Shown here: positions 8,315 to 14,921 of the stretch, piece by piece
Layout: each line of letters opens with the position of its first letter
How positions within the stretch are numbered: the first letter of the stretch is position 1
Assembly (NCBI GenBank): GCA_029212275.1
Contig: JARGOI010000005.1
Location: 1 to 18,185 of the forward strand
Length of the DNA: 18,185 nt
From: Thalassolituus sp.
GTDB lineage: Bacteria; Pseudomonadota; Gammaproteobacteria; Pseudomonadales; Oceanobacteraceae
Reading direction: 5' to 3'
Notes under the pieces: model-generated
What the model saw: only the letters and a program-made list of their open reading frames with translations
What the model was told of the DNA's origin: nothing
Database searches by the model: none
Position numbers and translations under genes: made by a program

Positions 8315-8345
8315 CTATTTCCGATAATTGTTATTATCGGAATAG
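8315..8345. repeat. Inverted repeat / hairpin upstream of aacS
   Basis: TTCCGATAAT (8319-8328) and ATTATCGGAA (8333-8342) form a perfect 10-bp stem with a TGTT loop. Allowing one bulged base extends it to 13 pairs (CTATT...AATAG). No U-run follows on either strand, so it is not a standard intrinsic terminator. It lies 63 bp beyond the stop of the truncated GTPase gene. Confidence 0.6.
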
Positions 8346-8407
8346 GTGGAATATCAGCCTGTAAGCCGCACTATACATGGCTTAAATGCTTTTTAGGCTC
8401 AGATAAA

Positions 8408-8605
8408 TTACGTTTGAACGATTATACTGACATCGCGCTGCACGGTACTGGAATCGATATTCACTTCACTCATGTCGTTAACAATCACGGCAATGCGGCG
8501 GTTATCGCGATTGTTAAGGATGTGGCTTAAAACAGTTGTTTTCCCCGCACCAAGAAACCCTGACAACACGGTTACCGGTAAATCATTTGGATTATGTTCT
8601 CTCAC
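8408..8605 (-). pseudogene. Truncated COG0523 (CobW/ZigA-like) zinc-chaperone GTPase, first 65 codons
   Basis: COG0523 GTPases deliver metals; the subset with NDMSEVNID is typically zinc-responsive (ZigA type). From GTG at 8605 the product matches the family from the first strand: LPVTVLSGFLGAGKTTVL with Walker A at 16-24, then VIVNDMSEVNID (40-51) and STVQRDVS. The match then stops and the frame ends after IIVQT, at 65 residues against a usual 330-400. The CxCC metal motif, the rest of the G domain and the C-terminal domain are all missing, and no continuation is visible in the 255 bp downstream. A longer open frame extends to 8740, but its extra N-terminus is hydrophobic and unlike the family. 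A good Shine-Dalgarno supports the GTG. Probably a deletion remnant. Confidence 0.8.
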
Positions 8606-8611
8606 TTGTGG

Positions 8612-8620
8612 CACCTTTTT
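8612..8620 (-). promoter_or_regulatory. Ribosome binding site fixing the GTG start of the truncated GTPase gene
   Basis: On the minus strand AAAAAGGTG lies with its AAGG core 8 nt before GTG at 8605-8603. It places the start next to the conserved NDLPVTVLSG segment rather than at upstream ATG codons. Confidence 0.65.
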
Positions 8621-8633
8621 AAGATAGTTGTAT

Positions 8634-8649
8634 TTATGTTTTAACATAA
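8634..8649. promoter_or_regulatory. Zur-box-like palindrome upstream of the truncated COG0523 gene
   Basis: TTATGTT-TT-AACATAA is a perfect 7-2-7 inverted repeat, 28 bp upstream of the GTG start. From memory, many proteobacterial Zur sites contain ATGTTATAACAT; this has ATGTTTTAACAT, one base different at the centre. COG0523 genes of the NDMSEVNID type are commonly zinc-repressed, so the context agrees. Flanking TTGT and ACAA extend it imperfectly. Confidence 0.5.
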
Positions 8650-8742
8650 CACAAAGCTTGAGAAGCAAGATAACTAGGCCAACCATATGGTCAGCACTTC
8701 CAACAAGGAATTTAGGTAGGGTTTGAAGATTTTTTAACAACA

Positions 8743-8769
8743 GGCAGGCTCAGGTTTTCGGAGCCCGCC
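8743..8769 (-). terminator. Possible terminator of the monooxygenase operon
   Basis: GGCAGGCTC and GAGCCCGCC pair (one mismatch) around a 9-nt loop, 41 bp beyond the stop of the last operon gene. Read on the minus strand the hairpin is followed by TGTTGTT rather than a clean T-run, so termination would be weak. Confidence 0.35.
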
Positions 8770-8777
8770 CTGCTCTC

Positions 8778-8807
8778 AATGATACCCAATGACACCCAAT
8801 GACACTC
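8778..8807. repeat. Three 10-bp tandem repeats at the 3' end of the SDR gene
   Basis: AATGATACCC, AATGACACCC and AATGACACTC lie head to tail, directly after the stop codon of the SDR gene that ends at 8810. A fourth, more diverged unit overlaps the end of the reading frame. Probably replication slippage in a non-coding tail. Confidence 0.65.
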
Positions 8808-8809
8808 AA

Positions 8810-9613
8810 TCACGTCACGCGAATACGGCGAACAATTTGTGATACCAGCGCCGGTGATAGGCGTGTTAGGTACACTAAAATCTTCTCTTTTCCTGCAATC
8901 ATTAAACGCTCTTTGCGTGCGCTCACACCACGAATAACCCGTGCCGCAAACGATTCTGGCGTCATGGCATTCTCTTGCCCAGGATCTGCCTTGCCGTGGC
9001 GACCGCCGCTGCCGGTAAATGCGTTTTTGGCGATATCGGTTTTAACAAATCCGGGAAAAACCATGGTGATGTCGATGCCTTTCGCCGAGACTTCAGAACG
9101 CAGCGCTTCGTAGAAACCCGTCATTGCGTGTTTAGCGGCGATGTAGGCCGAACGCTGTGGTGTGGCAATCAGCCCCAGTACACTTGAGATAACGACGATC
9201 TGTCCTGCGCCTTGCTTAACCATGCCCGGCAGCACTCGCTTGGTCAGCGCCAGTGGGCCGAGATAATTAATTTCCATCAAAATACGGTCGATCTGAATAT
9301 CGGTATCCATAATGAGTGAACGATGGGTCATACCAGCGTTATTGATCAGTATGTTGATGCGGCTATTGCTGCTCAGCACCTCATCTGCGGCACGGTTAAT
9401 GTCATCCAGAGACGTGAGATCAAATGGTACCGCCCGGTGCTCCTGTCCGTTCTGACACTCTGCTATTAATGAGTGCAGTGCCTCGGTATCCATCAATGGG
9501 GCTGAAAGTATCAGCCTGGCTCCTTGTGCTGCCAGTCCTTTCGCTAATGCGCGTCCTATTCCACCTGATGCGCCGGTAATCCAAATGGATTTATTTTTAT
9601 AATGATTGCTCAT
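8810..9613 (-). CDS. Short-chain dehydrogenase/reductase, last gene of the monooxygenase operon
   Basis: This classical SDR has 267 residues and probably interconverts an alcohol and a ketone with NAD(P)H. The cofactor loop is TGASGGIG (13-20), with D65 and NNAG (91-94). The catalytic residues S144, Y157 and K161 are in register (ISSV, YIAAK). The sequence resembles the DHRS7-like group, with a basic C-terminus (IVRRIRVT) that could touch the membrane. It starts 20 bp after the stop of the SMP-30-like gene and is the fifth gene of the operon. Substrate is unknown. It could work on the same ketone/alcohol pair as the other SDR of this operon or on a hydrolysis product. Confidence 0.85.
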   Translation of the reverse strand: MSNHYKNKSIWITGASGGIGRALAKGLAAQGARLILSAPLMDTEALHSLIAECQNGQEHRAVPFDLTSLDDINRAADEVLSSNSRINILINNAGMTHRSLIMDTDIQIDRILMEINYLGPLALTKRVLPGMVKQGAGQIVVISSVLGLIATPQRSAYIAAKHAMTGFYEALRSEVSAKGIDITMVFPGFVKTDIAKNAFTGSGGRHGKADPGQENAMTPESFAARVIRGVSARKERLMIAGKEKILVYLTRLSPALVSQIVRRIRVT

Positions 9614-9633
9614 AATTTTTCTCTGGTCGGTTG

Positions 9634-10677
9634 CTATTCAGCGCCTATGGCTAAGGGAAATCGGGCAAGGTTTTTGTCGTGCAATGAACTGCAATATAAA
9701 AACCCCTCGTGCTCCAGCACTTGGGTGACAAAGTGATACGAGCCACGGGCATGGTTTTGCAGGTTGTGCGTCAGGTGTCCTTCCAGATCAAAACCAAGCA
9801 CAATGGCGGCGTGTTTGATTGGCAGCGGCAACCAACGCGCATACTGCATGATAATCAGGCGTATTAGCGGAAAAGGCGCGAGAAAATCAACAATCGGATT
9901 GCGTGCCACCGGAATGGCCAACCAAAAGCGATCTTTGCCATTAAAACGTACGTTATCGGGAAAACCCGGTAGGTTTTCTACAAACACATCATGCGTGCCT
10001 GCTTTATCGCCTTTGAGCCAGTAACGGTGCACGCAATAGCTGCCCGTTTCCACAATCAGAACGTAATTCTCATCAGGGCCGAATGTCACCCCATTGGCGA
10101 AATGCAGGCCTCGCATGAGTACGTCAGTCTTGCCGGTTTCAAAGTCATAACGGAGTAAACGACCATGACCGCCATGCTCAATCATATCGAGGTGGTCTTG
10201 GTCGTAGTGCCACTTGCTGGAGGCATCCGAAAAATACACAAAGCGGCCATCGGCACTGATATCCAGATCATCGGCAAAACCGAAGTCTACGCCTTCTGCG
10301 CTGTGCGTCAGTATCACCACGGTTTTATCGGGCTTAACCTGAATAAGCCCGAGCGTGGTATCGCAGACAATTAATGAGCCGTCTGGGTGAAAACGCATCC
10401 CTAAGGGGCGCCCGCCGGTGTGACACCATATATCGACCTGTTGCCCCTCTTTGGTAAAGCGCACGATATGGCCGTCATCAAAGCCGGAGTACACCAAACC
10501 ATCTGGGCCAATCGCCAACGACTCAGGCCCGAAGGTGCCGGGCACTTCCTGAAAGTGCTGCAAGCGACTCAGTATGTTGTTTTTGGCGTATTGCCCAGTC
10601 AAAGGTTGCGAAGCAGGACGCGGCCACGCCACTGGCTGCCCTAAGCGTGGCGGCAAACGAGATATCAAGCCCTTCAT
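9634..10677 (-). CDS. SMP-30/gluconolactonase/strictosidine synthase-like (APMAP-like) beta-propeller protein
   Basis: The 347-residue protein belongs to the six-bladed propeller group that includes lactonases, arylesterases and strictosidine-synthase homologues. Seen are GPESLAIGPDG (50-60), GGRPLGMRFHPDG (88-100), FADDLDIS (134-141), HFANGVTFGPDE (192-203) and GFPDNVRF (238-245). E52, N195 and D241/N242 are plausible metal ligands by analogy with the family. No signal peptide is evident. The ATG overlaps the upstream SDR stop (TAATG), a sign of coupled translation. Beside a Baeyer-Villiger-type enzyme, lactone or ester hydrolysis is an attractive role, but it is inferred only from family and context. 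Confidence 0.82.
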   Translation of the reverse strand: MKGLISRLPPRLGQPVAWPRPASQPLTGQYAKNNILSRLQHFQEVPGTFGPESLAIGPDGLVYSGFDDGHIVRFTKEGQQVDIWCHTGGRPLGMRFHPDGSLIVCDTTLGLIQVKPDKTVVILTHSAEGVDFGFADDLDISADGRFVYFSDASSKWHYDQDHLDMIEHGGHGRLLRYDFETGKTDVLMRGLHFANGVTFGPDENYVLIVETGSYCVHRYWLKGDKAGTHDVFVENLPGFPDNVRFNGKDRFWLAIPVARNPIVDFLAPFPLIRLIIMQYARWLPLPIKHAAIVLGFDLEGHLTHNLQNHARGSYHFVTQVLEHEGFLYCSSLHDKNLARFPLAIGAE

Positions 10678-11576
10678 TATTTTTCGTCCTTAGCACTTGG
10701 ATTACCCAACCCCATGCTGCTACTACCAAATGAACGCCCAAGTTTCTGCACTTCAGCTTCAATTTTAGGCACCGTTATTTTGGCTTTACGTTTCACAAAA
10801 AACTCCCAAAGCGGGCTCATAAAGAACTGACGAACAGCGCCAATCGGTGCCAGTGCGCTAGGCACATACGTTTTACGTTTACGGTTGGCGACGGCGTTAA
10901 CCAGCGCTGCAGAGCAATCTTCCACCGAGGTGACAACATTAAAAGGCCAAGGTAAATGCTTCAGTGCATCATTAAAAGAATCAAGATCCCGCTTTTGATC
11001 GCGCACCAGATCAGTATCAATCCAGGCGGGGTAAACCACGCCGACATCCACACCTTTATGGGCAACTTCGAGTCGCAGCGAGCTAGCAAAATGATCGACG
11101 CCGATTTTCGAAGCGCCGTACGCCGATGTACCCGGTATAGATTTAAGAGCTGCCGCAGAAGACACCAGTAAGAAATAGCCACGGCTCTCGGTGAGCGCCG
11201 GCAAGGTGGCACTGACGGTGTGCACTACACCGATAAGATTAACCTGTATCGTTTTCACCAAAGGTTCGACTGGGCTGACGGCGACTGTACCATTACTGGC
11301 AATACCGGCATTGGCGATAACCACATCCAATCCGCCAAACGCTTGAATGCATTCTGCAACCGCCTTGGTCACCGTTTTATTATCACTCACATCGCACTCC
11401 GCCCAGATATGCTGAGGGCCAAGCTCGGCAGCCAAGGTAGCGAGACGTTCAGCCTCCAGTCCAACTAAGGCAACTTGTGCTCCACGCGCTGCCAGCTGGC
11501 GGGCAGTTTCCGCACCAATGCCGCGAGCAGCGCCGGTAATTAATATGCGCTTCCCTGCCATGTCTGAATGAGTCAT
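10677..11576 (-). CDS. Short-chain dehydrogenase/reductase, SadH-like position
   Basis: A classical SDR of 299 residues. The nucleotide loop is TGAARGIG (14-21), with D62, NAG (89-91) and catalytic S140, Y153 and K157 (VSSAAA, YGASK). A C-terminal extension after about residue 250 contains a basic segment (FFVKRKAKI), longer than the 250-residue core. AGAGGA supports the ATG. It follows the esterase gene by 15 bp and is coupled to the SMP-30-like gene by TAATG. Placed after monooxygenase and esterase, it may make the ketone substrate from a secondary alcohol or process the released alcohol. Its place matches that of sadH in the mycobacterial mymA gene group, recalled from memory. Confidence 0.87.
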   Translation of the reverse strand: MTHSDMAGKRILITGAARGIGAETARQLAARGAQVALVGLEAERLATLAAELGPQHIWAECDVSDNKTVTKAVAECIQAFGGLDVVIANAGIASNGTVAVSPVEPLVKTIQVNLIGVVHTVSATLPALTESRGYFLLVSSAAALKSIPGTSAYGASKIGVDHFASSLRLEVAHKGVDVGVVYPAWIDTDLVRDQKRDLDSFNDALKHLPWPFNVVTSVEDCSAALVNAVANRKRKTYVPSALAPIGAVRQFFMSPLWEFFVKRKAKITVPKIEAEVQKLGRSFGSSSMGLGNPSAKDEK

Positions 11577-11591
11577 GCGATAAATCCTCTG

Positions 11592-12626
11592 TTATTGCTT
11601 TGATGGGTGTGTTGCTGGGCGTGTTGCTGACTGCTTCGCAAGCTGCTGGTCTAACAGCACACGCCATTCCACGGCGATATCGCACAAGGCTTGCTCCGAT
11701 GCTTTATGCACCCCCGCCATATTGATAAACGCATGTCCGAGTGTCCCAAAATGCAGGTGCTTAGATGCACGATTGGTGTGATACATCTGATTGGCGTAGG
11801 CCATGCCTTCATCGCGCAACATGTCGAATCCTGCGGTTACCGTTATGGCCGGCGCGATCCCCTCAGGCACGCGGTGCAGTAAAGGGGAAATATCAGCGGC
11901 GTGTCGATCTGCTCCAGCAGGCAAGTAGGATGAATAAAAAATATCGCGTTCTGCCTTATTCAGGAAATATCCCTCAGCAAAAAGGCTGTGAGAGTCACGA
12001 GGTGTGATCATGTCCGTCCCGGGATACATTAATAATTGGGCTAGCAGTGGGATGTTTTTTTCGGCTGCGCGACGGCAAAGCACCGCCGCGAGATTGGCGC
12101 CTGCACTGTCGCCTGCGACGGCAATGCTCTGCCCAGTTAAGTTCTCAATCGCCCATATCAGTACATTCTCGGCGTCTTCAATGGCCGCCGGTATTGGATG
12201 CTCCGGCGCGAAGCGATAATTCACGGCTAATAGCGATACGCCGCTTTTTTCGGCTAATAAACGGCAGGCATCATCGTGTGTTTCAAGATCGCCCATCACA
12301 AAACCACCGCCATGAAAGTACAGAGCAGTCACCGGCTGTGCATTGGCTGGTCGATAGAGCCTGACTGCGCAACCTGCGACGGTAAAATCCTTCACGTCAG
12401 AAATAGGATAACCGTGACGCATCGCTTTCATATCACGGGCAAACCCTGCCCTTATCGTTTGAACGTCTGCACTCTTCTGGCTGCCACGGAGTTTGCGCAA
12501 CACCTGCAGAAAACCATCTAAGCGCTCGCCTCGGTCGTTCACTGGGCTAAACAGGAATACGTCGGGAATGTTTCTTAAAAGGCAATCAAGGCCGCGCAAA
12601 AAGCGGTGCTTAACAACATGACTCAT
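11592..12626 (-). CDS. Alpha/beta hydrolase, HSL-family esterase
   Basis: This 344-residue esterase belongs to the hormone-sensitive-lipase (family IV) group. The oxyanion-hole motif HGGG is at 105-108. The nucleophile elbow GDSAG is at 172-176, with S174. D268 (TAGFDMLRD) and H298 (LGHAF) complete the triad. VNYRFAPEHPIPAAIED (135-151) is also characteristic. No signal peptide is visible, so it is likely cytoplasmic. Its ATG overlaps the monooxygenase stop (ATGA), so the two are probably made together. That fits hydrolysis of the ester the monooxygenase would produce, as in LipR next to MymA or EstF1 next to BmoF1. Confidence 0.9.
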   Translation of the reverse strand: MSHVVKHRFLRGLDCLLRNIPDVFLFSPVNDRGERLDGFLQVLRKLRGSQKSADVQTIRAGFARDMKAMRHGYPISDVKDFTVAGCAVRLYRPANAQPVTALYFHGGGFVMGDLETHDDACRLLAEKSGVSLLAVNYRFAPEHPIPAAIEDAENVLIWAIENLTGQSIAVAGDSAGANLAAVLCRRAAEKNIPLLAQLLMYPGTDMITPRDSHSLFAEGYFLNKAERDIFYSSYLPAGADRHAADISPLLHRVPEGIAPAITVTAGFDMLRDEGMAYANQMYHTNRASKHLHFGTLGHAFINMAGVHKASEQALCDIAVEWRVLLDQQLAKQSATRPATHPSKQ

Positions 12627-14128
12627 AAATTTTCATCCTTGGCTCGTCGTCCTTGGTAATCCGACTCGATAATCTGGGTTGCCGCACGGTGAAAGCTGAG
12701 CGTGGATTCAGGCCAAAGTGTTGAATTGCGTCCAGTCTCATCGAGATACCAGGAATTACACCCGCCAGCCACCCACACTGTGCCGCGCATAGATTTTTCA
12801 ATACGCTCGACAAACCGCTGCTGAGCGCCCGCAGTTGGCTCAATGGCACTGAATCCACGGCGGTCGGCCAACTGAATGACTGCGGTAATGTGCTTTGCCT
12901 GGGCTTCTAACATGTACACCACGGACGTGTGTCCGAGGCCAATATTCGGACCATGAAGTAAGGATAAGTTAGGGAATCCGGCAATGGTTGTTCCCAGATA
13001 AGCCGTTGGGCTTTTTTGCCAAACCTCGGCCAGGCTGCGCCCACTCTGATCAAAAATGTAATGACTGAAAGGCAGATCTTTCACTTTAAACCCAGTGCCA
13101 AAAATAATGGCATCGACCACATGTTTATCGCCATTGGCTGTAATAACGTCCTGCTCTTCCACTTGCGAGATACGGCTGGTAATGACATTCACGTTTGCTT
13201 GCGCCAACGCTGGATAATAGGTATTGGAAATCAAAATACGCTTACAGCCCATCGTATAATTCGGTGTTAGCTTTTTGCGTAACGTTTCATCCTTAACAGA
13301 TTTCTGCATATGTTTTAACGCTGTCTTTTGTGCCCTTTTCATCAACGCCGGATGCAGAAAACCCAACACCATAATTTCACGATGAAGGAAAATCTTCAGG
13401 CGTTCGAGCTTCTGCAACCAAGTGCATTTCTCAAATAAAGAGCGCTTCAACGGGTTGATCTCAGCATCGTGGCGAGGCATTACCCAAGGTGGCGTGCGTT
13501 GCACAACATGTAGTTCAGCCACCTCTGGCTGAATGGCTGGAATGAATTGCAATGTCGATGCTCCGGTACCAACCACCACAATTTTCTTGTTTTTATAGTC
13601 AAAGTTTTCCGGCCACTGGGCCGAATGAAAGACCGGTCCTTTAAATGTTTCAATGCCTTTCAGTGTCGGTATTTCTGGATCACTGAGCGAACCGAACGCA
13701 CCAACAACATGCTGTGCTACATAAGTACCGTTAGACGTTTCAACACGCCATGTGCCCTTTTCTTCTTGCCACTGCATATGGCGAACTTCGCGACCAAAAT
13801 GAATGTTGGGGCGAAGACCGAACTCATCAGTGACCTTACGCAGATACGCATAAATCTCCGCCTGAGGTGAAAACTCGCGACTCCAGTCAGGGTTGGGAGC
13901 AAATGAAAACGAATAGAGATGTGATTGCACATCGCAAGCACAGCCTGGGTAATGATTATCCCGCCAGACACCCCCCACATCCTGTTCACGCTCGACAATA
14001 AGAAAGTCGTAAATTCCTGCCCTCTTGAGATAATACGCCGTCGCAATCCCACCAAATCCTGTGCCGACAATCAGCACTTTCACCTTAATCTGATCTGCTG
14101 AGTAGTTATTGGTCGGCTGGGTCTGCAT
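12623..14128 (-). CDS. Flavin-dependent Baeyer-Villiger-type monooxygenase
   Basis: This 501-residue FAD/NADPH enzyme would insert oxygen next to a carbonyl, turning ketones into esters or lactones. The FAD motif GTGFGG lies at 22-27, the NADPH motif GTGAS at 187-191. The Baeyer-Villiger fingerprint FxGxxxHxxxWP is complete (FKGPVFHSAQWP, 162-173). D66 (ACDV) and R297 (GCKRILIS) sit where the active-site Asp/Arg pair of phenylacetone monooxygenase lies. It reads more like the group with HYPG-ACDV-SHLYSFSF than the AlmA/MymA group (FGGTWDLFRYPG), which it resembles only in gene context. GAGGA precedes the ATG. It is first in the operon, next to the TetR operators. Substrate range is unknown. 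Confidence 0.9.
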   Translation of the reverse strand: MQTQPTNNYSADQIKVKVLIVGTGFGGIATAYYLKRAGIYDFLIVEREQDVGGVWRDNHYPGCACDVQSHLYSFSFAPNPDWSREFSPQAEIYAYLRKVTDEFGLRPNIHFGREVRHMQWQEEKGTWRVETSNGTYVAQHVVGAFGSLSDPEIPTLKGIETFKGPVFHSAQWPENFDYKNKKIVVVGTGASTLQFIPAIQPEVAELHVVQRTPPWVMPRHDAEINPLKRSLFEKCTWLQKLERLKIFLHREIMVLGFLHPALMKRAQKTALKHMQKSVKDETLRKKLTPNYTMGCKRILISNTYYPALAQANVNVITSRISQVEEQDVITANGDKHVVDAIIFGTGFKVKDLPFSHYIFDQSGRSLAEVWQKSPTAYLGTTIAGFPNLSLLHGPNIGLGHTSVVYMLEAQAKHITAVIQLADRRGFSAIEPTAGAQQRFVERIEKSMRGTVWVAGGCNSWYLDETGRNSTLWPESTLSFHRAATQIIESDYQGRRAKDENL

Positions 14129-14166
14129 AGATTCCTCGGGCGTTATTTATTGTTAATTTTAATCAT

Positions 14167-14186
14167 TTGGTACAATCTTGTACCAA
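14167..14186. promoter_or_regulatory. TetR-type operator 1
   Basis: TTGGTACAATCTTGTACCAA is a perfect 9-2-9 palindrome. Its core, GGTACA-ATCT-TGTACC (14169-14184), is shared with operator 2. It lies 39 bp upstream of the monooxygenase start, in the divergent region with a tetR gene, the classic position for an autoregulated local repressor. Confidence 0.82.
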
Positions 14187-14188
14187 TC

Positions 14189-14204
14189 GGTACAGAAATG
14201 TACC
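14189..14204. promoter_or_regulatory. TetR-type operator 2
   Basis: GGTACA-GAAA-TGTACC repeats the half-sites and 4-bp spacer of operator 1. The two cores begin 20 bp apart, about two helical turns, so two dimers could bind the same DNA face. Confidence 0.78.
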
Positions 14205-14291
14205 GTTCGATTAAGGACTAGGTCAAGATAAAATTGCACAAATGCAATAACAACACTGGAATTACGCGACTAACGTTGCGATTATGCACGC

Positions 14292-14909
14292 ATGATCAAA
14301 TACAAAGAAAATACAGACCACCGCAGCCGCCTATTGGCGGGGTTAGCGACGGTATTAGAAAGTAAAACCCTTGCAGAGCTGTACGCCGATGACATCGTGC
14401 GTGCAGCGGGGGTTTCGAAACGTACTTTTTACCAACACTTCAAAAACAAACAGGAATGTTTTCTGGCACTGTATGAAGAAAACAGCGCTTACATTGTGGA
14501 AACCTTACTGGAAGCGACCAGCGCCGATGAGTCGTTTAATATCATTGAGCAAATTGAGCGCGGCGCGGAAGCCTATCTAGGTGCAATGCAGGCTCAGGCA
14601 CCTCTGATGAAGCGCCTTTACATAGATATCCTTGCACTGGGTTCGGAAGGCTTGGCTGCCAGGCGAAGGGTGATCGGTATGTTTGCCAAAATAATCACAG
14701 ACATGTATGGCAAAGAACAGCAGCGTCAGCCTGCCTTGCCAGACATTCCAGAAGTGATGCTGACGGGCATTATTGCCGGATTAAATGAATTAATTCTTTA
14801 CCGGATAGAAGATGGTAAAGCGGATGATCTTATCGAACTGGCAAGTACCACGCGCGAGATAATGATGGGCAGTATTCAGCTGTTACTATCGCAAGGTAAG
14901 CAACGATAA
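14292..14909 (+). CDS. TetR/AcrR-family transcriptional regulator
   Basis: The 205-residue protein has the TetR DNA-binding domain at its N-terminus. Helix 1 covers about 11-24 (SRLLAGLATVLE) and the helix-turn-helix lies in DDIVRAAGVSKRTFYQHFKNKQECF (about 33-57). The C-terminal two thirds are the usual helical, poorly conserved ligand domain. It probably represses the divergent monooxygenase operon and itself through the paired palindromes 88-125 bp upstream, released by a pathway substrate. There is no clear Shine-Dalgarno. A three-codon frame (ATG CAC GCA TGA, 14284-14295) overlaps the start codon by ATGA. Its 3' end lies 12 bp from the end of the convergent MMPL gene. Confidence 0.9.
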   Translation: MIKYKENTDHRSRLLAGLATVLESKTLAELYADDIVRAAGVSKRTFYQHFKNKQECFLALYEENSAYIVETLLEATSADESFNIIEQIERGAEAYLGAMQAQAPLMKRLYIDILALGSEGLAARRRVIGMFAKIITDMYGKEQQRQPALPDIPEVMLTGIIAGLNELILYRIEDGKADDLIELASTTREIMMGSIQLLLSQGKQR

Positions 14910-14921
14910 ATTAATGCCCTA

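Larger units (their letters stand above)
8153..8407. other. Upstream region of aacS and junction of the truncated GTPase gene
   Basis: These 255 bp hold no supported gene and no recognisable continuation of the GTPase truncated at 8408. They must contain the aacS promoter. Visible structure: palindrome TGGAAC-GCCT-GTTCCA at 8169-8184, an exact 12-bp direct repeat ACTAAATTACCA at 8185-8196 and 8254-8265, and a strong hairpin at 8315-8345. Confidence 0.5.
14129..14291. promoter_or_regulatory. Divergent promoter region between the monooxygenase operon and tetR
   Basis: This 163-bp region serves both directions. Two operator palindromes occupy 14167-14204. On the plus strand a TAAAAT -10-like hexamer at 14229-14234 with TTCGAT 17 bp upstream is a weak candidate promoter for tetR. 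On the minus strand TTGGTA inside the operator and TTAAAA or TAAAAT 18-19 bp downstream could serve the monooxygenase operon. Promoter boxes are poor matches, so only the operators are firm. Confidence 0.5.

Noticed and set aside
8315..8345. Intrinsic terminator of the GTPase remnant
   Set aside because: The stem is strong but AT-rich with no T-run after it on either strand.
8153..8407. Insertion-sequence remnant causing the GTPase truncation
   Set aside because: No transposase fragment, no paired terminal inverted repeats and no target-site duplication could be identified; a simple deletion explains it.
8606..8740. N-terminal extension of the truncated GTPase gene to an ATG at 8740
   Set aside because: The extra 45 codons are hydrophobic and unlike the family, and they cover the Zur-like palindrome and the ribosome binding site that supports the GTG at 8605.
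13547..13870. 107-codon frame on the plus strand inside the monooxygenase gene
   Set aside because: Lies opposite the Baeyer-Villiger fingerprint and is explained as a shadow of that gene.
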